From NCBI GenBank assembly GCA_052169395.1, contig JBQNCN010000001.1:558001-622000 (forward strand): a DNA stretch of 64,000 bases, in the 5' to 3' direction. Both the position numbers and the translations under genes were made by a program. The DNA is from Fimenecus sp052169395 (lineage in GTDB: Bacteria > Bacillota > Clostridia > Oscillospirales > Acutalibacteraceae). Positions 1-8,413 of the stretch are shown piece by piece (position 1 is the stretch's first letter; every line of letters starts with the position of its first letter). The notes beneath the pieces were generated by a model. That model saw only the letters and a list, made by a program, of their open reading frames with translations, ran no database searches and had not been told where the DNA came from.

Positions 1-602
1 TGACGCAATCCCCCCGTGTTCACCTCAAGTGCCTTATCATTTTTTACAAGAGAAAAAAGTATTCTGTCAACTTTTTCTTTAAATTTATTAAGATCTATAT
101 CAATATTTGATTTAGAATAAAAATAACGCATAGGATAGGTCAAATGCGCCAAAATATCAAAATCGCCAAAATGGATTAGATTCATTTCCTCATTTAAATA
201 TTCATCAAAAAGCTCTTCCGCTTCTTTTTGAGTAAAGTTCTCAAATAAACCGAAATCCTTTTGATTTCTTAAATTATGTATAGAACCTATTATCTCATCA
301 TACTCATAGGTTGAAATGATTTTTTCGGCAATTTCAGACATATAATGAGGCTGACCAAGCTCAATTCCACGAAGCACTAAAACTTCTCCTTCAAAAGATT
401 GTTTTGCTTTTGTCGCTTCAAAAAAGGAATTTCTTACGCGTCTTGCATAATCATATTTTTCATAGCTGTCACATTCGCAATGATCTGTTATACAAATTGA
501 ACGAACACCCATAAGCTCTGCCTGTTCGCAAAGATACATGGCGGTATGTGTACCGTCCGGAGAATTATCTGTATGCAAATGAGTATCTACAAGTCTATTC
601 AA
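1..602 (-). CDS. PHP-domain phosphoesterase (histidinol-phosphatase family), C-terminus cut off by window edge
   Basis: The frame is open from 602 to the left edge, giving about 200 residues. The N-terminus carries the PHP metal motif THLHTD, followed by TDHC about 35 residues later and an LRGIELG segment, all typical of the histidinol-phosphatase/PHP family of metal-dependent phosphoesterases. The start is a TTG at 602-600, because a GGAGG lies 5 bases upstream (608-612) and no ATG is available. The gene is divergent from the ACT protein at 764. The substrate is unknown: members include histidinol-phosphate phosphatases and other phosphoesters, and no his genes are next to it. Confidence 0.85.
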   Translation of the reverse strand, partial: MNRLVDTHLHTDNSPDGTHTAMYLCEQAELMGVRSICITDHCECDSYEKYDYARRVRNSFFEATKAKQSFEGEVLVLRGIELGQPHYMSEIAEKIISTYEYDEIIGSIHNLRNQKDFGLFENFTQKEAEELFDEYLNEEMNLIHFGDFDILAHLTYPMRYFYSKSNIDIDLNKFKEKVDRILFSLVKNDKALEVNTGGLR

Positions 603-763
603 TTACGCCTCCTTTTTAACTTTTATATTATACCATAAAATCTATAATTAAACATATGAAAACTTTTTCAAAAAATAATTATAAAAAACGATAAATATTA
701 AATCTATAATTTTTTTTACTTTTATGTTAAACTATGTCTATTATTAAATAATCGGAGGAAGAA

Positions 764-1033
764 ATGCGTTCTATAATTACCGTTGTAGGAAAAGATACGG
801 TCGGAATTTTAGCAAAGGTTTCATCTCTTTGTGCTGAAAAAAACGCAAATGTACTTGAGGTTACACAAAGTATTCTTTCAGATATGTTCTGTATGATAAT
901 GCTTGTTGATATTTCAGAATTAAGCATAGGCTTTGCAGAATTTTCTGTAGCTATGGAAAATCTTGGAGTTGAAAATAATTTAAGAATTTCAGCAGTTCAC
1001 GAAGATATTTTCAATTCAATGCATAGGATATAA
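764..1033 (+). CDS. ACT domain-containing protein (UPF0237 family)
   Basis: This 89-residue protein is a single ACT domain of the UPF0237 type. It opens MRSIITVVGKDTVGILAKV, the standard first strand and loop of this family, which is thought to bind a small ligand such as an amino acid. A strong GGAGG lies 5 bases before the ATG. The stop is followed after one base by the start of the DUF711 gene, so the two are co-transcribed. That pairing is the usual one in Firmicutes and suggests a shared but unassigned role. No ligand or partner can be read from the sequence. Confidence 0.9.
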   Translation: MRSIITVVGKDTVGILAKVSSLCAEKNANVLEVTQSILSDMFCMIMLVDISELSIGFAEFSVAMENLGVENNLRISAVHEDIFNSMHRI

Positions 1034-1034
1034 A

Positions 1035-2402
1035 ATGAATAATACTGTATTAAATACCGGCGATATTTTAGAAACAATAAATATGATTCGTGAAGAATGC
1101 CTTGATATAAGAACAGTTACAATGGGCATTTCTCTTTTGGATTGTGCCGACAGCAACGGAGAAAAAGCAAGACAAAGAATTTATGACAAAATCTGTAAAA
1201 AAGCACAAAACCTTGTATCAGTATGTCAAAGTATTGAAAGAGAATACGGAATTCCTATTATCAACAAAAGAATTTCCGTTACACCAATTTCAATGATAGC
1301 CTGTGCAAGCGGTGATGACCCCGTTCTTTATGCCAAAACGCTTGATAGGGCTGCTGAAAAGGTTGGCGTAAACTTTATAGGCGGTTATTCAGCGCTTGTT
1401 CAAAAGGGATTTGGTGCAGGAGATGAAAAATTTATTCGCTCTATTCCCGAAGCTCTTGCCTCTACCAAAAGAATTTGCAGTTCCGTAAATATCGGCTCAA
1501 CAAAAGCAGGAATAAATATGGATGCTGTAAAACTTATGGGTGAAATCGTACTCGAATGTGCCGAAAAAACAAAAAACGACGGGCTTTGGGGACCTGCAAA
1601 ACTTGTAGTATTTTGCAATGCTCCCGAAGATAATCCGTTTATGGCAGGTGCTTTTCACGGGGTTGGAGAACCTGACTGCGTTATAAATGTAGGTGTTTCA
1701 GGTCCCGGAGTTGTAAGAGCGGCTATAAAAAAAATACCTGATGCCGATATAACCGAAGTATCAGATATGGTTAAACGCACTGCGTTTAAAATTACAAGAG
1801 TGGGGCAACTTGTCGCAAAAGAAGCATCTCAAAGACTTGGTGTTCCATTTGGAATTGTAGACTTATCTTTGGCTCCTACACCTGCAATCGGCGACAGTGT
1901 TGCACATATTTTGGAAGAAATGGGCCTTGAAAAATGCGGAGCTTGCGGTACTACTGCTTGCCTTGCACTCTTAAACGATGCAGTTAAAAAAGGCGGTGTT
2001 ATGGCATCAAGTCATGTAGGCGGTCTTTCAGGCGCATTTATTCCTGTTTCTGAAGATGCGGGAATGATAGATGCCGTACGAAACGGAGCCTTAAAAATAG
2101 AAAAACTTGAAGCAATGACAGCGGTATGTTCTGTAGGACTTGATATGATAGCAATTCCCGGAAATACAGATGCTTCCGTAATATCAGCAATTATTGCAGA
2201 TGAAGCCGCTATAGGAATGGTGAATTCAAAAACAACCGCCGTAAGAATAATACCTGCAATAAACTTAAAAGATGATGAAGAACTTTCATTTGGAGGACTT
2301 TTCGGCTCTGCACCTATTATGAAGGTTTCAACCTTTTCTCCCAAAAAATTTATAAGCCGTGGAGGAAGAATTCCCGCACCGCTTCAATCTTTGAAAAACT
2401 AA
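1035..2402 (+). CDS. DUF711 / UPF0210 family protein (PFL family)
   Basis: This 455-residue protein is of the expected length for the DUF711 (UPF0210, PFL) family, crystallised members of which have a fold related to glycyl-radical-type barrels but no proven reaction. Recognisable segments include GGYSALVQKGF near residue 115, a glycine-rich GVSGPGVVRAA near 220 and CGACGTTACLALL near 300. The ATG starts one base after the ACT gene stop, so translation is probably coupled. A bidirectional terminator follows at once. The function is unknown; the constant pairing with an ACT protein suggests a ligand-regulated enzyme, which is inference. Confidence 0.9.
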   Translation: MNNTVLNTGDILETINMIREECLDIRTVTMGISLLDCADSNGEKARQRIYDKICKKAQNLVSVCQSIEREYGIPIINKRISVTPISMIACASGDDPVLYAKTLDRAAEKVGVNFIGGYSALVQKGFGAGDEKFIRSIPEALASTKRICSSVNIGSTKAGINMDAVKLMGEIVLECAEKTKNDGLWGPAKLVVFCNAPEDNPFMAGAFHGVGEPDCVINVGVSGPGVVRAAIKKIPDADITEVSDMVKRTAFKITRVGQLVAKEASQRLGVPFGIVDLSLAPTPAIGDSVAHILEEMGLEKCGACGTTACLALLNDAVKKGGVMASSHVGGLSGAFIPVSEDAGMIDAVRNGALKIEKLEAMTAVCSVGLDMIAIPGNTDASVISAIIADEAAIGMVNSKTTAVRIIPAINLKDDEELSFGGLFGSAPIMKVSTFSPKKFISRGGRIPAPLQSLKN

Positions 2403-2410
2403 AAATAAAA

Positions 2411-2452
2411 AAATACCTGCTTACTAAGCAGGTGTTTTTTTATTTTTTCATT
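2411..2452. terminator. Bidirectional intrinsic terminator between DUF711 gene and ilvD
   Basis: The arm ACCTGCTTA pairs with TAAGCAGGT (2415-2433). A T-run follows on the plus strand and an A-run precedes it, so the hairpin can stop the plus-strand ACT-DUF711 transcript and the minus-strand ilv transcript. Confidence 0.85.
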
Positions 2453-4101
2453 ACAGCACCTTTATCAGATGTATCTACAAGCTTTGCATATCTTCCAAGC
2501 CAACCTGTTTTAACATTAGGTTCTTTAATAATATATTTATTACTTCGTTTTAATAATTCTTCCTCTGAAAGTCTTACATTTATTGAATAATTCGGAATAT
2601 CAATATCAATAATATCACCTTCATTTATAAATGCAATTTCTCCATAAGCAGCAGCTTCAGGGGATATATGTCCTATTGCTGCACCTCTTGAAGCACCAGA
2701 AAATCTTCCGTCCGTAATAAGAGCAACTGTTTTATCAAGTCCCATCCCCACAAGTGCAGATGTTGGATTAAGCATTTCTCGCATACCGGGTCCTCCTACA
2801 GGTCCCTCATAACGAATCACCACAACATCTCCACTTATAATTTTTCCGCTATAAATAGCATTAATAGCATCCTCTTCAGAATCAAAAACTCTTGCAGGTC
2901 CACTATGAACAAGCATTTCCTCTGCAACTGCAGATTTTTTTACAACACATCCCTTTTTTGCAATATTTCCCCAAAGAACTGCAAGACCTCCACTTTTCAT
3001 AAACGGATTCTCAACTGTTCTTATAAAATTTTTATTTTTTATGTACTTACCTGAAATATTTTCAAAGACTGTTTTACCTGAAGCCGTTATACAATCAAGA
3101 TTCAAAAGATTCTTCTTTGCAAGTTCACTTTCAACAGCAGGAAGTCCACCAGCATTATGAAAATCATTCATATGAGTTGACCCTGCAGGTGCAATATGAC
3201 AAAGATTAGGTACTACTGCACTCATTTTATTAAAATTATTTAAATCAAATTCCACCTCCGCTTCATTTGCAATTGCAAGAAGATGGAGCACGGTATTTGT
3301 AGAACATCCAAGAGCCATATCACATGCCAAAGCATTATCAAGAGATTTTTTATTTATTATGTCACGAGATTTTATATTTCTTTTTACAAGCTCCATTATT
3401 GCTATTCCCGATCTTTTGGCCAGCTGAAGCCTTGCACTTGAAACAGCGGGAGTACTTCCGTTATAAGGAAGTGAAATTCCAACCGCCTCACAAAGACAGT
3501 TCATAGAATTTGCAGTATACATTCCTGAACATGAACCGCAACCAGGACAAGCATTATTTTCAAATTCTTCAAGTTTTTCATCCGAAATAAGACCCGCTTT
3601 TTTTGCACCAACCGCCTCAAACATTTTAGAAAGTGAAGTTTCTTCTCCGTCTACAAGACCCGGAAGCATAGGTCCTCCTGAACAAACTATTGTGGGAATG
3701 TTTACACGAAGAGCTCCCATGAGCATACCCGGAACAATTTTATCACAATTAGGCACAAGAACAAGACCATCAAAAGCATGTGCAACAGCCATACTTTCAA
3801 CTGAATCCGCAATAAGTTCTCTCGAAGGAAGAGAATATCTCATACCGATATGTCCCATTGCAATACCGTCACATACACCTATTGAAGGAAACATAATAGG
3901 CGTTCCGCCTGCAAGTCTTATTCCCGCTTTTACAGCTTCCGATACCTTATCAAGCATTGCATGCCCGGGAACAATTTCGGAAAAAGCTGAACAAACACCA
4001 ATAAGCGGTCTTTCAAGTTCTTCTTTTGTATATCCCAAAGCATAAAAAAGTGAACGATTGGGAGCTCTTTCTATACCTTTTTTGACTCTGTCAGATATCA
4101 T
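2440..4101 (-). CDS. ilvD: Dihydroxy-acid dehydratase IlvD
   Basis: This 553-residue enzyme makes 2-keto acids from dihydroxy acids in valine and isoleucine synthesis and feeds CoA synthesis. The iron-sulfur ligands are visible in CPGCGSCSGMYTANSMNCL near residue 185, and PNCDKIVPGMLMG near 118 carries another conserved cysteine. The C-terminal half has GGPGMREML and TDGRFSGASRG, both family signatures. Length is normal. It is the last gene of a minus-strand ilvB-ilvC-ilvD operon, 87 bases after ilvC. A terminator-like hairpin sits in that gap, so its level is probably lower than or separately adjusted from ilvBC. Confidence 0.97.
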   Translation of the reverse strand: MISDRVKKGIERAPNRSLFYALGYTKEELERPLIGVCSAFSEIVPGHAMLDKVSEAVKAGIRLAGGTPIMFPSIGVCDGIAMGHIGMRYSLPSRELIADSVESMAVAHAFDGLVLVPNCDKIVPGMLMGALRVNIPTIVCSGGPMLPGLVDGEETSLSKMFEAVGAKKAGLISDEKLEEFENNACPGCGSCSGMYTANSMNCLCEAVGISLPYNGSTPAVSSARLQLAKRSGIAIMELVKRNIKSRDIINKKSLDNALACDMALGCSTNTVLHLLAIANEAEVEFDLNNFNKMSAVVPNLCHIAPAGSTHMNDFHNAGGLPAVESELAKKNLLNLDCITASGKTVFENISGKYIKNKNFIRTVENPFMKSGGLAVLWGNIAKKGCVVKKSAVAEEMLVHSGPARVFDSEEDAINAIYSGKIISGDVVVIRYEGPVGGPGMREMLNPTSALVGMGLDKTVALITDGRFSGASRGAAIGHISPEAAAYGEIAFINEGDIIDIDIPNYSINVRLSEEELLKRSNKYIIKEPNVKTGWLGRYAKLVDTSDKGAVMKK

Positions 4102-4112
4102 AATTTTCCTCT

Positions 4113-4142
4113 TTTTATAAAAAGAGGCGTTAAACGCCTCTT
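4113..4142 (-). terminator. Intercistronic terminator-like hairpin between ilvC and ilvD
   Basis: On the minus strand AAGAGGCGTT pairs with AACGCCTCTTT and is followed by a TTTTTAT run. The ilvD ribosome binding site (AGAGGA) begins right after it. It could attenuate or process the ilv transcript. Confidence 0.65.
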
Positions 4143-4188
4143 AAAATTTTTATATGCGTTTCATGTGTAAAGCTTTTTAACTTTACCA

Positions 4189-5229
4189 TTAGTCTGCATC
4201 TTTATCAGATAAAGGCTTAAGCCAACTCATCATTCCGCGCAATTCTTCACCTATCTTTTCGATAGGGTGCTCCGCCTCCAATCTTCTTGTAGCAAGGAAG
4301 CGTACCTGTCTACCACCGTTATCACTCATTTCCTGTAAAAATTCAGATGCAAAAGTACCGTCTTGAATCTCTGTAAGTACCTTTTTCATCTCTTTTCTGG
4401 TATCATCGGTAATAAGTCTTTTTCCTGTCCTATAATCACCATATTCAGCGGTATTGCTTATGGAATAACGCATTTTTCCAAAACCGCCCTCATTTATCAA
4501 ATCTATAATCAGTTTCATTTCATGACAAGTTTCAAAATATGCCATTTCAGGAGCATATCCTGCTTCCACAAGTGTATCAAATCCCGCATGAATAAGTTCG
4601 CAAACGCCACCGCAAAGCACAGCCTGCTCACCAAATAAATCTGTTTCTGTTTCTTCTCTAAAAGTAGTTTGAATTATACCTGCTCTTCCCGCACCTATTC
4701 CACATGCATACGCCAAAGCAATATCTTTCGCTTTTCCAGTATAATCCTGTTCAATACAAATAAGTGACGGTACCCCATGCCCCTCAACATATTGACGCCT
4801 TACGGTATGCCCGGGACCTTTAGGTGCAATCATAATAACATCAATGTTATCAGCCGGTTTAATCGTTTTAAAATGAATATTAAACCCGTGTGCAAATGCA
4901 AGAGCTTTTCCCTCTGTCATATATTTTTCAATGTAATTTTTATAAATATCAGCAGCAAGCTCATCCGGCACAAGAAGCATAACCACATCACCAATTTGAG
5001 CAGCACCCTCTATACTCATAACCTTAAAATTACTATGTTCCTTTTCAAAAGTCTTTGCTTTTTTTATACGCGCTGAACTTTCACGAAGTCCAACAACAAC
5101 ATTGATTCCACTTTCACAAAGATTCATCGCATGTGCATGTCCCTGTGATCCGAATCCTATAATAGCAACGGTTTTTTCCTTTAAAAGCTCAAGATTGCAA
5201 TCCTTGTCGTAATACTTTGTAATAGCCAT
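4189..5229 (-). CDS. ilvC: Ketol-acid reductoisomerase (NADP+) IlvC
   Basis: This 346-residue class I enzyme isomerises and reduces acetolactate or acetohydroxybutyrate in branched-chain amino acid synthesis. The Rossmann motif GFGSQGHAHAMNL is at residues 25-37, the cofactor loop VVGLRESS follows near 46, and the knotted C-terminal domain shows ETETDLFGEQAVLCGG with the metal-binding acids. The start ATG has AGGAG 7 bases upstream. It lies 16 bases after ilvB in the same operon. The C-terminus is a little longer than the commonest 330-residue form but ends normally. Confidence 0.97.
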   Translation of the reverse strand: MAITKYYDKDCNLELLKEKTVAIIGFGSQGHAHAMNLCESGINVVVGLRESSARIKKAKTFEKEHSNFKVMSIEGAAQIGDVVMLLVPDELAADIYKNYIEKYMTEGKALAFAHGFNIHFKTIKPADNIDVIMIAPKGPGHTVRRQYVEGHGVPSLICIEQDYTGKAKDIALAYACGIGAGRAGIIQTTFREETETDLFGEQAVLCGGVCELIHAGFDTLVEAGYAPEMAYFETCHEMKLIIDLINEGGFGKMRYSISNTAEYGDYRTGKRLITDDTRKEMKKVLTEIQDGTFASEFLQEMSDNGGRQVRFLATRRLEAEHPIEKIGEELRGMMSWLKPLSDKDAD

Positions 5230-5245
5230 GTTTTTCTCCTATATT

Positions 5246-6913
5246 TTAATTATCTGTCATAATAATATCGTTTACGGTTTTACCTGCAGGAATCATAGGA
5301 AGAACCTTTTCATCCTTATCAATTTCACAACGTATCCAAACCGGAACATCATCCTTTAATGCTTTTTTAAAAACTATCTTAAATTCTTCAAGCGTTTTTG
5401 CTTCATATCCTTTTCCACCAAACGCCTCTATTATTTTTAAATAATCAGTCTTTCTTTGAGGGTCCGTTGATGAATAACGTTCTGAATAAATAAGCTTTTG
5501 CCACTGACGAACCATTCCCAACACTGTATTATCAAAAATAACTGTAATAATAGGCAAATTATACGAAACAGCAGTACAGGCCTCATTCATATTCATATGT
5601 AAGCTTCCGTCAGAAGTTATATGAATTACTTTTCTTTCAGGAAATGCCGCCTGCGCACCAATAGCAGCTCCATAACCATATCCCATTGTCCCAAGGCCTC
5701 CGGAAGTTAAAAAACTTCTCGGTGTTATTTTTTCAATATACTGCGCAGCCCACATTTGATGCTGACCTACATCTGTTGCATAAATAGCATCACTCGGAAG
5801 CTGACTGCACATTTCATGAATTATTTCACTTGGCAAAAGCTTTTTTTCCTTTTTATTCGAAATATATTTATTTTTATCAAATTCATTAAGTTTTTCAATC
5901 CATTCCTTATGTGTATTAAGCTTTGCATAGTGAAGTAGTGCAAGAACAATTTCTTTAACATCACCTATCAAATATTCATCAACCATAATATTTTTATTGA
6001 TTTCTGAAGGATCGATATCAATTTGAATAATCTTTGCTTTTTTTGCAAAATGCTTTGGATTTAAAGCTACCCTATCTGAAAATCTTGTCCCTATAGCAAG
6101 CAAAACATCACATTCTGCAGCCGCTCTATTTGTCACAAAATTTCCATGCATTCCTATAAGTCCAAGATTAAGTTCTTCGTTATATCCTATAATACCTGAA
6201 GCCATAAGAGTATGACAACAAGGCGAACCTGTTTTTTTTATAAGTTTTTTCACAAGCTCTGAAGCATCAGAACTTTCTACTCCTCCGCCAATTTCAATAA
6301 GCGGTCTTTTGGCTTTATTTAAAATTGCGGCAACTTTAATTACCTTTTCCTCATTTATTACATTGTGTTCAGAAATATTTTGCATTCTATAAGTTGTGAA
6401 TTCACAAACCGCCGCAGAGATATCTTTAGGTATATCCACAAGAACAGGACCTTTACGCCCGCTATTTGCAATTTTAAATGCCTCTCTTAAAGTAGGCGCC
6501 AACTCTTCAACACTTTTAACAAGGTAGTTGTGCTTTGTTATCGGCATCGTTATTCCTGTAATATAAATTTCCTGAAAAGCATCATTTCCTATCTGTGTTG
6601 TTCCCACATTACTTGTTATGGCTACCATGGGTACAGAATCCATGTAAGCAGTAGCAATTCCCGTAACAAGATTTGTAGCACCCGGACCTGATGTTGACAG
6701 GCAAACACCTACTTTTCCTGTTGACCTTGCATAACCGTCCGCAGCATGTGCCGCACCCTGTTCATGGGCTGTCATAATATGTCTTATCTTATTTTGATAT
6801 TTATAAAGAGCATCATAAATATTAAGCGCCGCTCCACCCGGATAACCAAAAACCGTATCAACACCCTGCTCAAGAAGAACTTCACAAACAATGTCCGATC
6901 CATTAAGCTGCAT
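5246..6913 (-). CDS. ilvB: Acetolactate synthase large (catalytic) subunit IlvB
   Basis: This thiamine-diphosphate enzyme condenses pyruvate to acetolactate or acetohydroxybutyrate. The catalytic glutamate is in TAHEQGAAHAADGYA near residue 45, and the cofactor motif GDGS...N is in SDGSLHMNMNEA near 430. I place the start at the ATG at 6913, giving 555 residues, because GGAGAG ends five bases before it. A TTG four codons upstream lacks proper spacing. It is the first gene of ilvBCD, with a promoter at 6951-6978. The regulatory subunit ilvN is not here but near 47650-48180. Confidence 0.97.
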   Translation of the reverse strand: MQLNGSDIVCEVLLEQGVDTVFGYPGGAALNIYDALYKYQNKIRHIMTAHEQGAAHAADGYARSTGKVGVCLSTSGPGATNLVTGIATAYMDSVPMVAITSNVGTTQIGNDAFQEIYITGITMPITKHNYLVKSVEELAPTLREAFKIANSGRKGPVLVDIPKDISAAVCEFTTYRMQNISEHNVINEEKVIKVAAILNKAKRPLIEIGGGVESSDASELVKKLIKKTGSPCCHTLMASGIIGYNEELNLGLIGMHGNFVTNRAAAECDVLLAIGTRFSDRVALNPKHFAKKAKIIQIDIDPSEINKNIMVDEYLIGDVKEIVLALLHYAKLNTHKEWIEKLNEFDKNKYISNKKEKKLLPSEIIHEMCSQLPSDAIYATDVGQHQMWAAQYIEKITPRSFLTSGGLGTMGYGYGAAIGAQAAFPERKVIHITSDGSLHMNMNEACTAVSYNLPIITVIFDNTVLGMVRQWQKLIYSERYSSTDPQRKTDYLKIIEAFGGKGYEAKTLEEFKIVFKKALKDDVPVWIRCEIDKDEKVLPMIPAGKTVNDIIMTDN

Positions 6914-6950
6914 ATTACTCTCCAAACAAACATATCATAAAGTTTTTATA

Positions 6951-6978
6951 ATTATATTATATTTTTTTAAAAAATCAA
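6951..6978 (-). promoter_or_regulatory. Sigma-A-type promoter of ilvBCD
   Basis: On the minus strand TTGATT (6978-6973) and TATAAT (6956-6951) are 16 bases apart, about 30 bases before the ilvB ribosome binding site. The short leader leaves no room for a T-box or peptide attenuator. Confidence 0.7.
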
Positions 6979-7066
6979 TTATATTTTTTAATTTTATTTT
7001 TAAAAATTTTAAAAATTTTATTTAAAATATTTATATAAATTATTTTATCTGCAATTATTTATATAA

Positions 7067-7095
7067 TTGACTTTTTTCAAAGTTAGATATATAAT
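7067..7095 (+). promoter_or_regulatory. Consensus promoter of tRNA-Leu
   Basis: TTGACT (7067-7072) and TATAAT (7090-7095) are 17 bases apart and lie directly before the tRNA gene, predicting transcription from about 7102. Confidence 0.85.
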
Positions 7096-7109
7096 TCATA
7101 GCACGGTAT

Positions 7110-7196
7110 GCCGATGTGGCGAAATTGGCAGACGCAAGGGACTTAAAATCCCTCGGTGGAAACACTGTACCGGTTCGAGTCCGGTCATCGGCACCA
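7110..7196 (+). tRNA. tRNA-Leu (anticodon UAA)
   Basis: This is an 87-base class II tRNA. The acceptor arm GCCGATG pairs with CATCGGC, the anticodon stem AGGGA/TCCCT holds loop CTTAAAA (anticodon TAA), and there is a long variable arm (CGGTGGAAACACTG region). The T-arm carries TTCGAGT and CCA is encoded. It has its own promoter and a terminator. Confidence 0.97.
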
Positions 7197-7204
7197 GCAC
7201 AAAT

Positions 7205-7234
7205 AAAAAACAGGCATTAAGCCTGTTTTTTATT
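7205..7234. terminator. Bidirectional terminator between tRNA-Leu and ispF
   Basis: ACAGGC, a five-base ATTAA loop, then GCCTGTTTTTTA. A-run and T-run on both sides let it end tRNA-Leu on the plus strand and ispF on the minus strand. Confidence 0.85.
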
Positions 7235-7245
7235 ATATATATAAT

Positions 7246-7725
7246 TTATATTTTTTCTATAAGTACAACTGAGTTTACAGCTATACCTTCTTTTCTGCCT
7301 GTAAATCCCAGTCCTTCTTCAGTAGTAGCCTTTACTGATATAAAGTCAACTTCAATTCCAATTGCTTCAGCCAAATTTTTACGCATAGATATTATATACG
7401 GTGCAATCTTTGGACTTTGCAAAAGAATTGAAGCATCAACATTTATTACTTTATAACCATTTTTTTTTAAAATTTCAATTGATTTATTTAGCAAAACTAA
7501 ACTGTCAGCATCCTTAAAACTTTTATCATTATCAGGAAAATACTTTCCTATATCACCGAGAGCAGCTGCACCTAAAACAGCATCTGTTATTGCATGACAA
7601 AGAACATCGGCATCACTATGTCCTAAAAGCCCTATACCATTGTTTTCTATTTCAACTCCACCAAGTATCAACTTTCGATTCTTAACCAATTTATGAACAT
7701 CATAACCATAACCTATTCTAAACAT
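7246..7725 (-). CDS. ispF: 2-C-methyl-D-erythritol 2,4-cyclodiphosphate synthase IspF
   Basis: This 159-residue protein matches the normal size of IspF, the zinc enzyme that forms the cyclic diphosphate in the MEP isoprenoid pathway. The metal ligands are visible in GYGYDVHKL (Asp and His near residues 9-11) and the following LLGHSDADVLCHAITDA, and the C-terminal TTEEGLGFTGR is typical. The gene overlaps the end of ispD by 8 bases, so both are translated from one message. An ispDF gene pair is the common arrangement. Confidence 0.97.
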   Translation of the reverse strand: MFRIGYGYDVHKLVKNRKLILGGVEIENNGIGLLGHSDADVLCHAITDAVLGAAALGDIGKYFPDNDKSFKDADSLVLLNKSIEILKKNGYKVINVDASILLQSPKIAPYIISMRKNLAEAIGIEVDFISVKATTEEGLGFTGRKEGIAVNSVVLIEKI

Positions 7726-8413
7726 TATTACTTCTTCCTTTTAAAATCGCTTCTGCTATCATAAGATCCTCATACGTTGTAATTTTTATATTTTCATAAG
7801 AACCTCTTGTTATTTTAACCTTACAACCAAACTTTTCAACAATCATACAGTCATCCGTTATTTCTTTTCCTAGTGTAACCCTTTTAAGAGCATTTAAATA
7901 TAAATCTGTCTTAAAAACTTGCGGAGTTGCAACAGCAAAAAGATTTTCGCGCTTAGGTGTTTTCATTATAAAGCCGTCATCATTCACCAGCTTTATCGTA
8001 TCCTTAACAAAAGTTCCTACCGCTGACGCTTTAAAAAGCTTTGCGTTATTTAATACAGCTTCTATTTCAACTTTTGAAACAAGGGGTCTTGCGCCGTCTG
8101 CAATCATTATATATTTAGAAACTTTATCAATCTGTAAAGCTCCAAGCTTTACAGATTCTGCACGGGTTTTACCGCCTATTACAGCTTTTATTTTATGTTT
8201 AAATTTATATTTTGATAGAAGCTCTGAAAATCTTTCCTGAGTTCCATCTTTAATAACAACAATTATTTCACTTACAAAATCACAATCATCATAAACTGAA
8301 ATAGAATGTGCCAAAACCTCTTTGCCACAAAGTTGTAAATATTGCTTATCGACACCGCCCATTCTTAACGCACTGCCACCTGCAGCAATTATAACCGAAA
8401 CAAAAGGGCTCAT
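7718..8413 (-). CDS. ispD: 2-C-methyl-D-erythritol 4-phosphate cytidylyltransferase IspD
   Basis: This 231-residue nucleotidyltransferase activates methylerythritol phosphate with CTP in the MEP pathway. The N-terminus has the family signature SVIIAAGGSALRMGG followed by DKQYLQL, and DGARPLVSK near residue 107 is the second conserved block. Its ATG overlaps the stop of the upstream aminotransferase as ATGA, and its end overlaps ispF. The normal consensus reads AAGxGxRMG; the residues here fit except for a small shift in glycine placement. Confidence 0.96.
   Translation of the reverse strand: MSPFVSVIIAAGGSALRMGGVDKQYLQLCGKEVLAHSISVYDDCDFVSEIIVVIKDGTQERFSELLSKYKFKHKIKAVIGGKTRAESVKLGALQIDKVSKYIMIADGARPLVSKVEIEAVLNNAKLFKASAVGTFVKDTIKLVNDDGFIMKTPKRENLFAVATPQVFKTDLYLNALKRVTLGKEITDDCMIVEKFGCKVKITRGSYENIKITTYEDLMIAEAILKGRSNNV

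Noticed and set aside
7001..7060. A/T homopolymer-rich stretch as a replication origin
   Set aside because: No DnaA boxes or dnaA/dnaN genes are near; it is the ilvB/tRNA-Leu spacer.
6914..7066. T-box riboswitch upstream of ilvB
   Set aside because: The promoter leaves a leader of only about 30 bases and no T-box sequence or specifier stem is present.
7067..7456. 129-codon plus frame across tRNA-Leu and ispF
   Set aside because: It runs through a tRNA and a terminator and then antisense to ispF.
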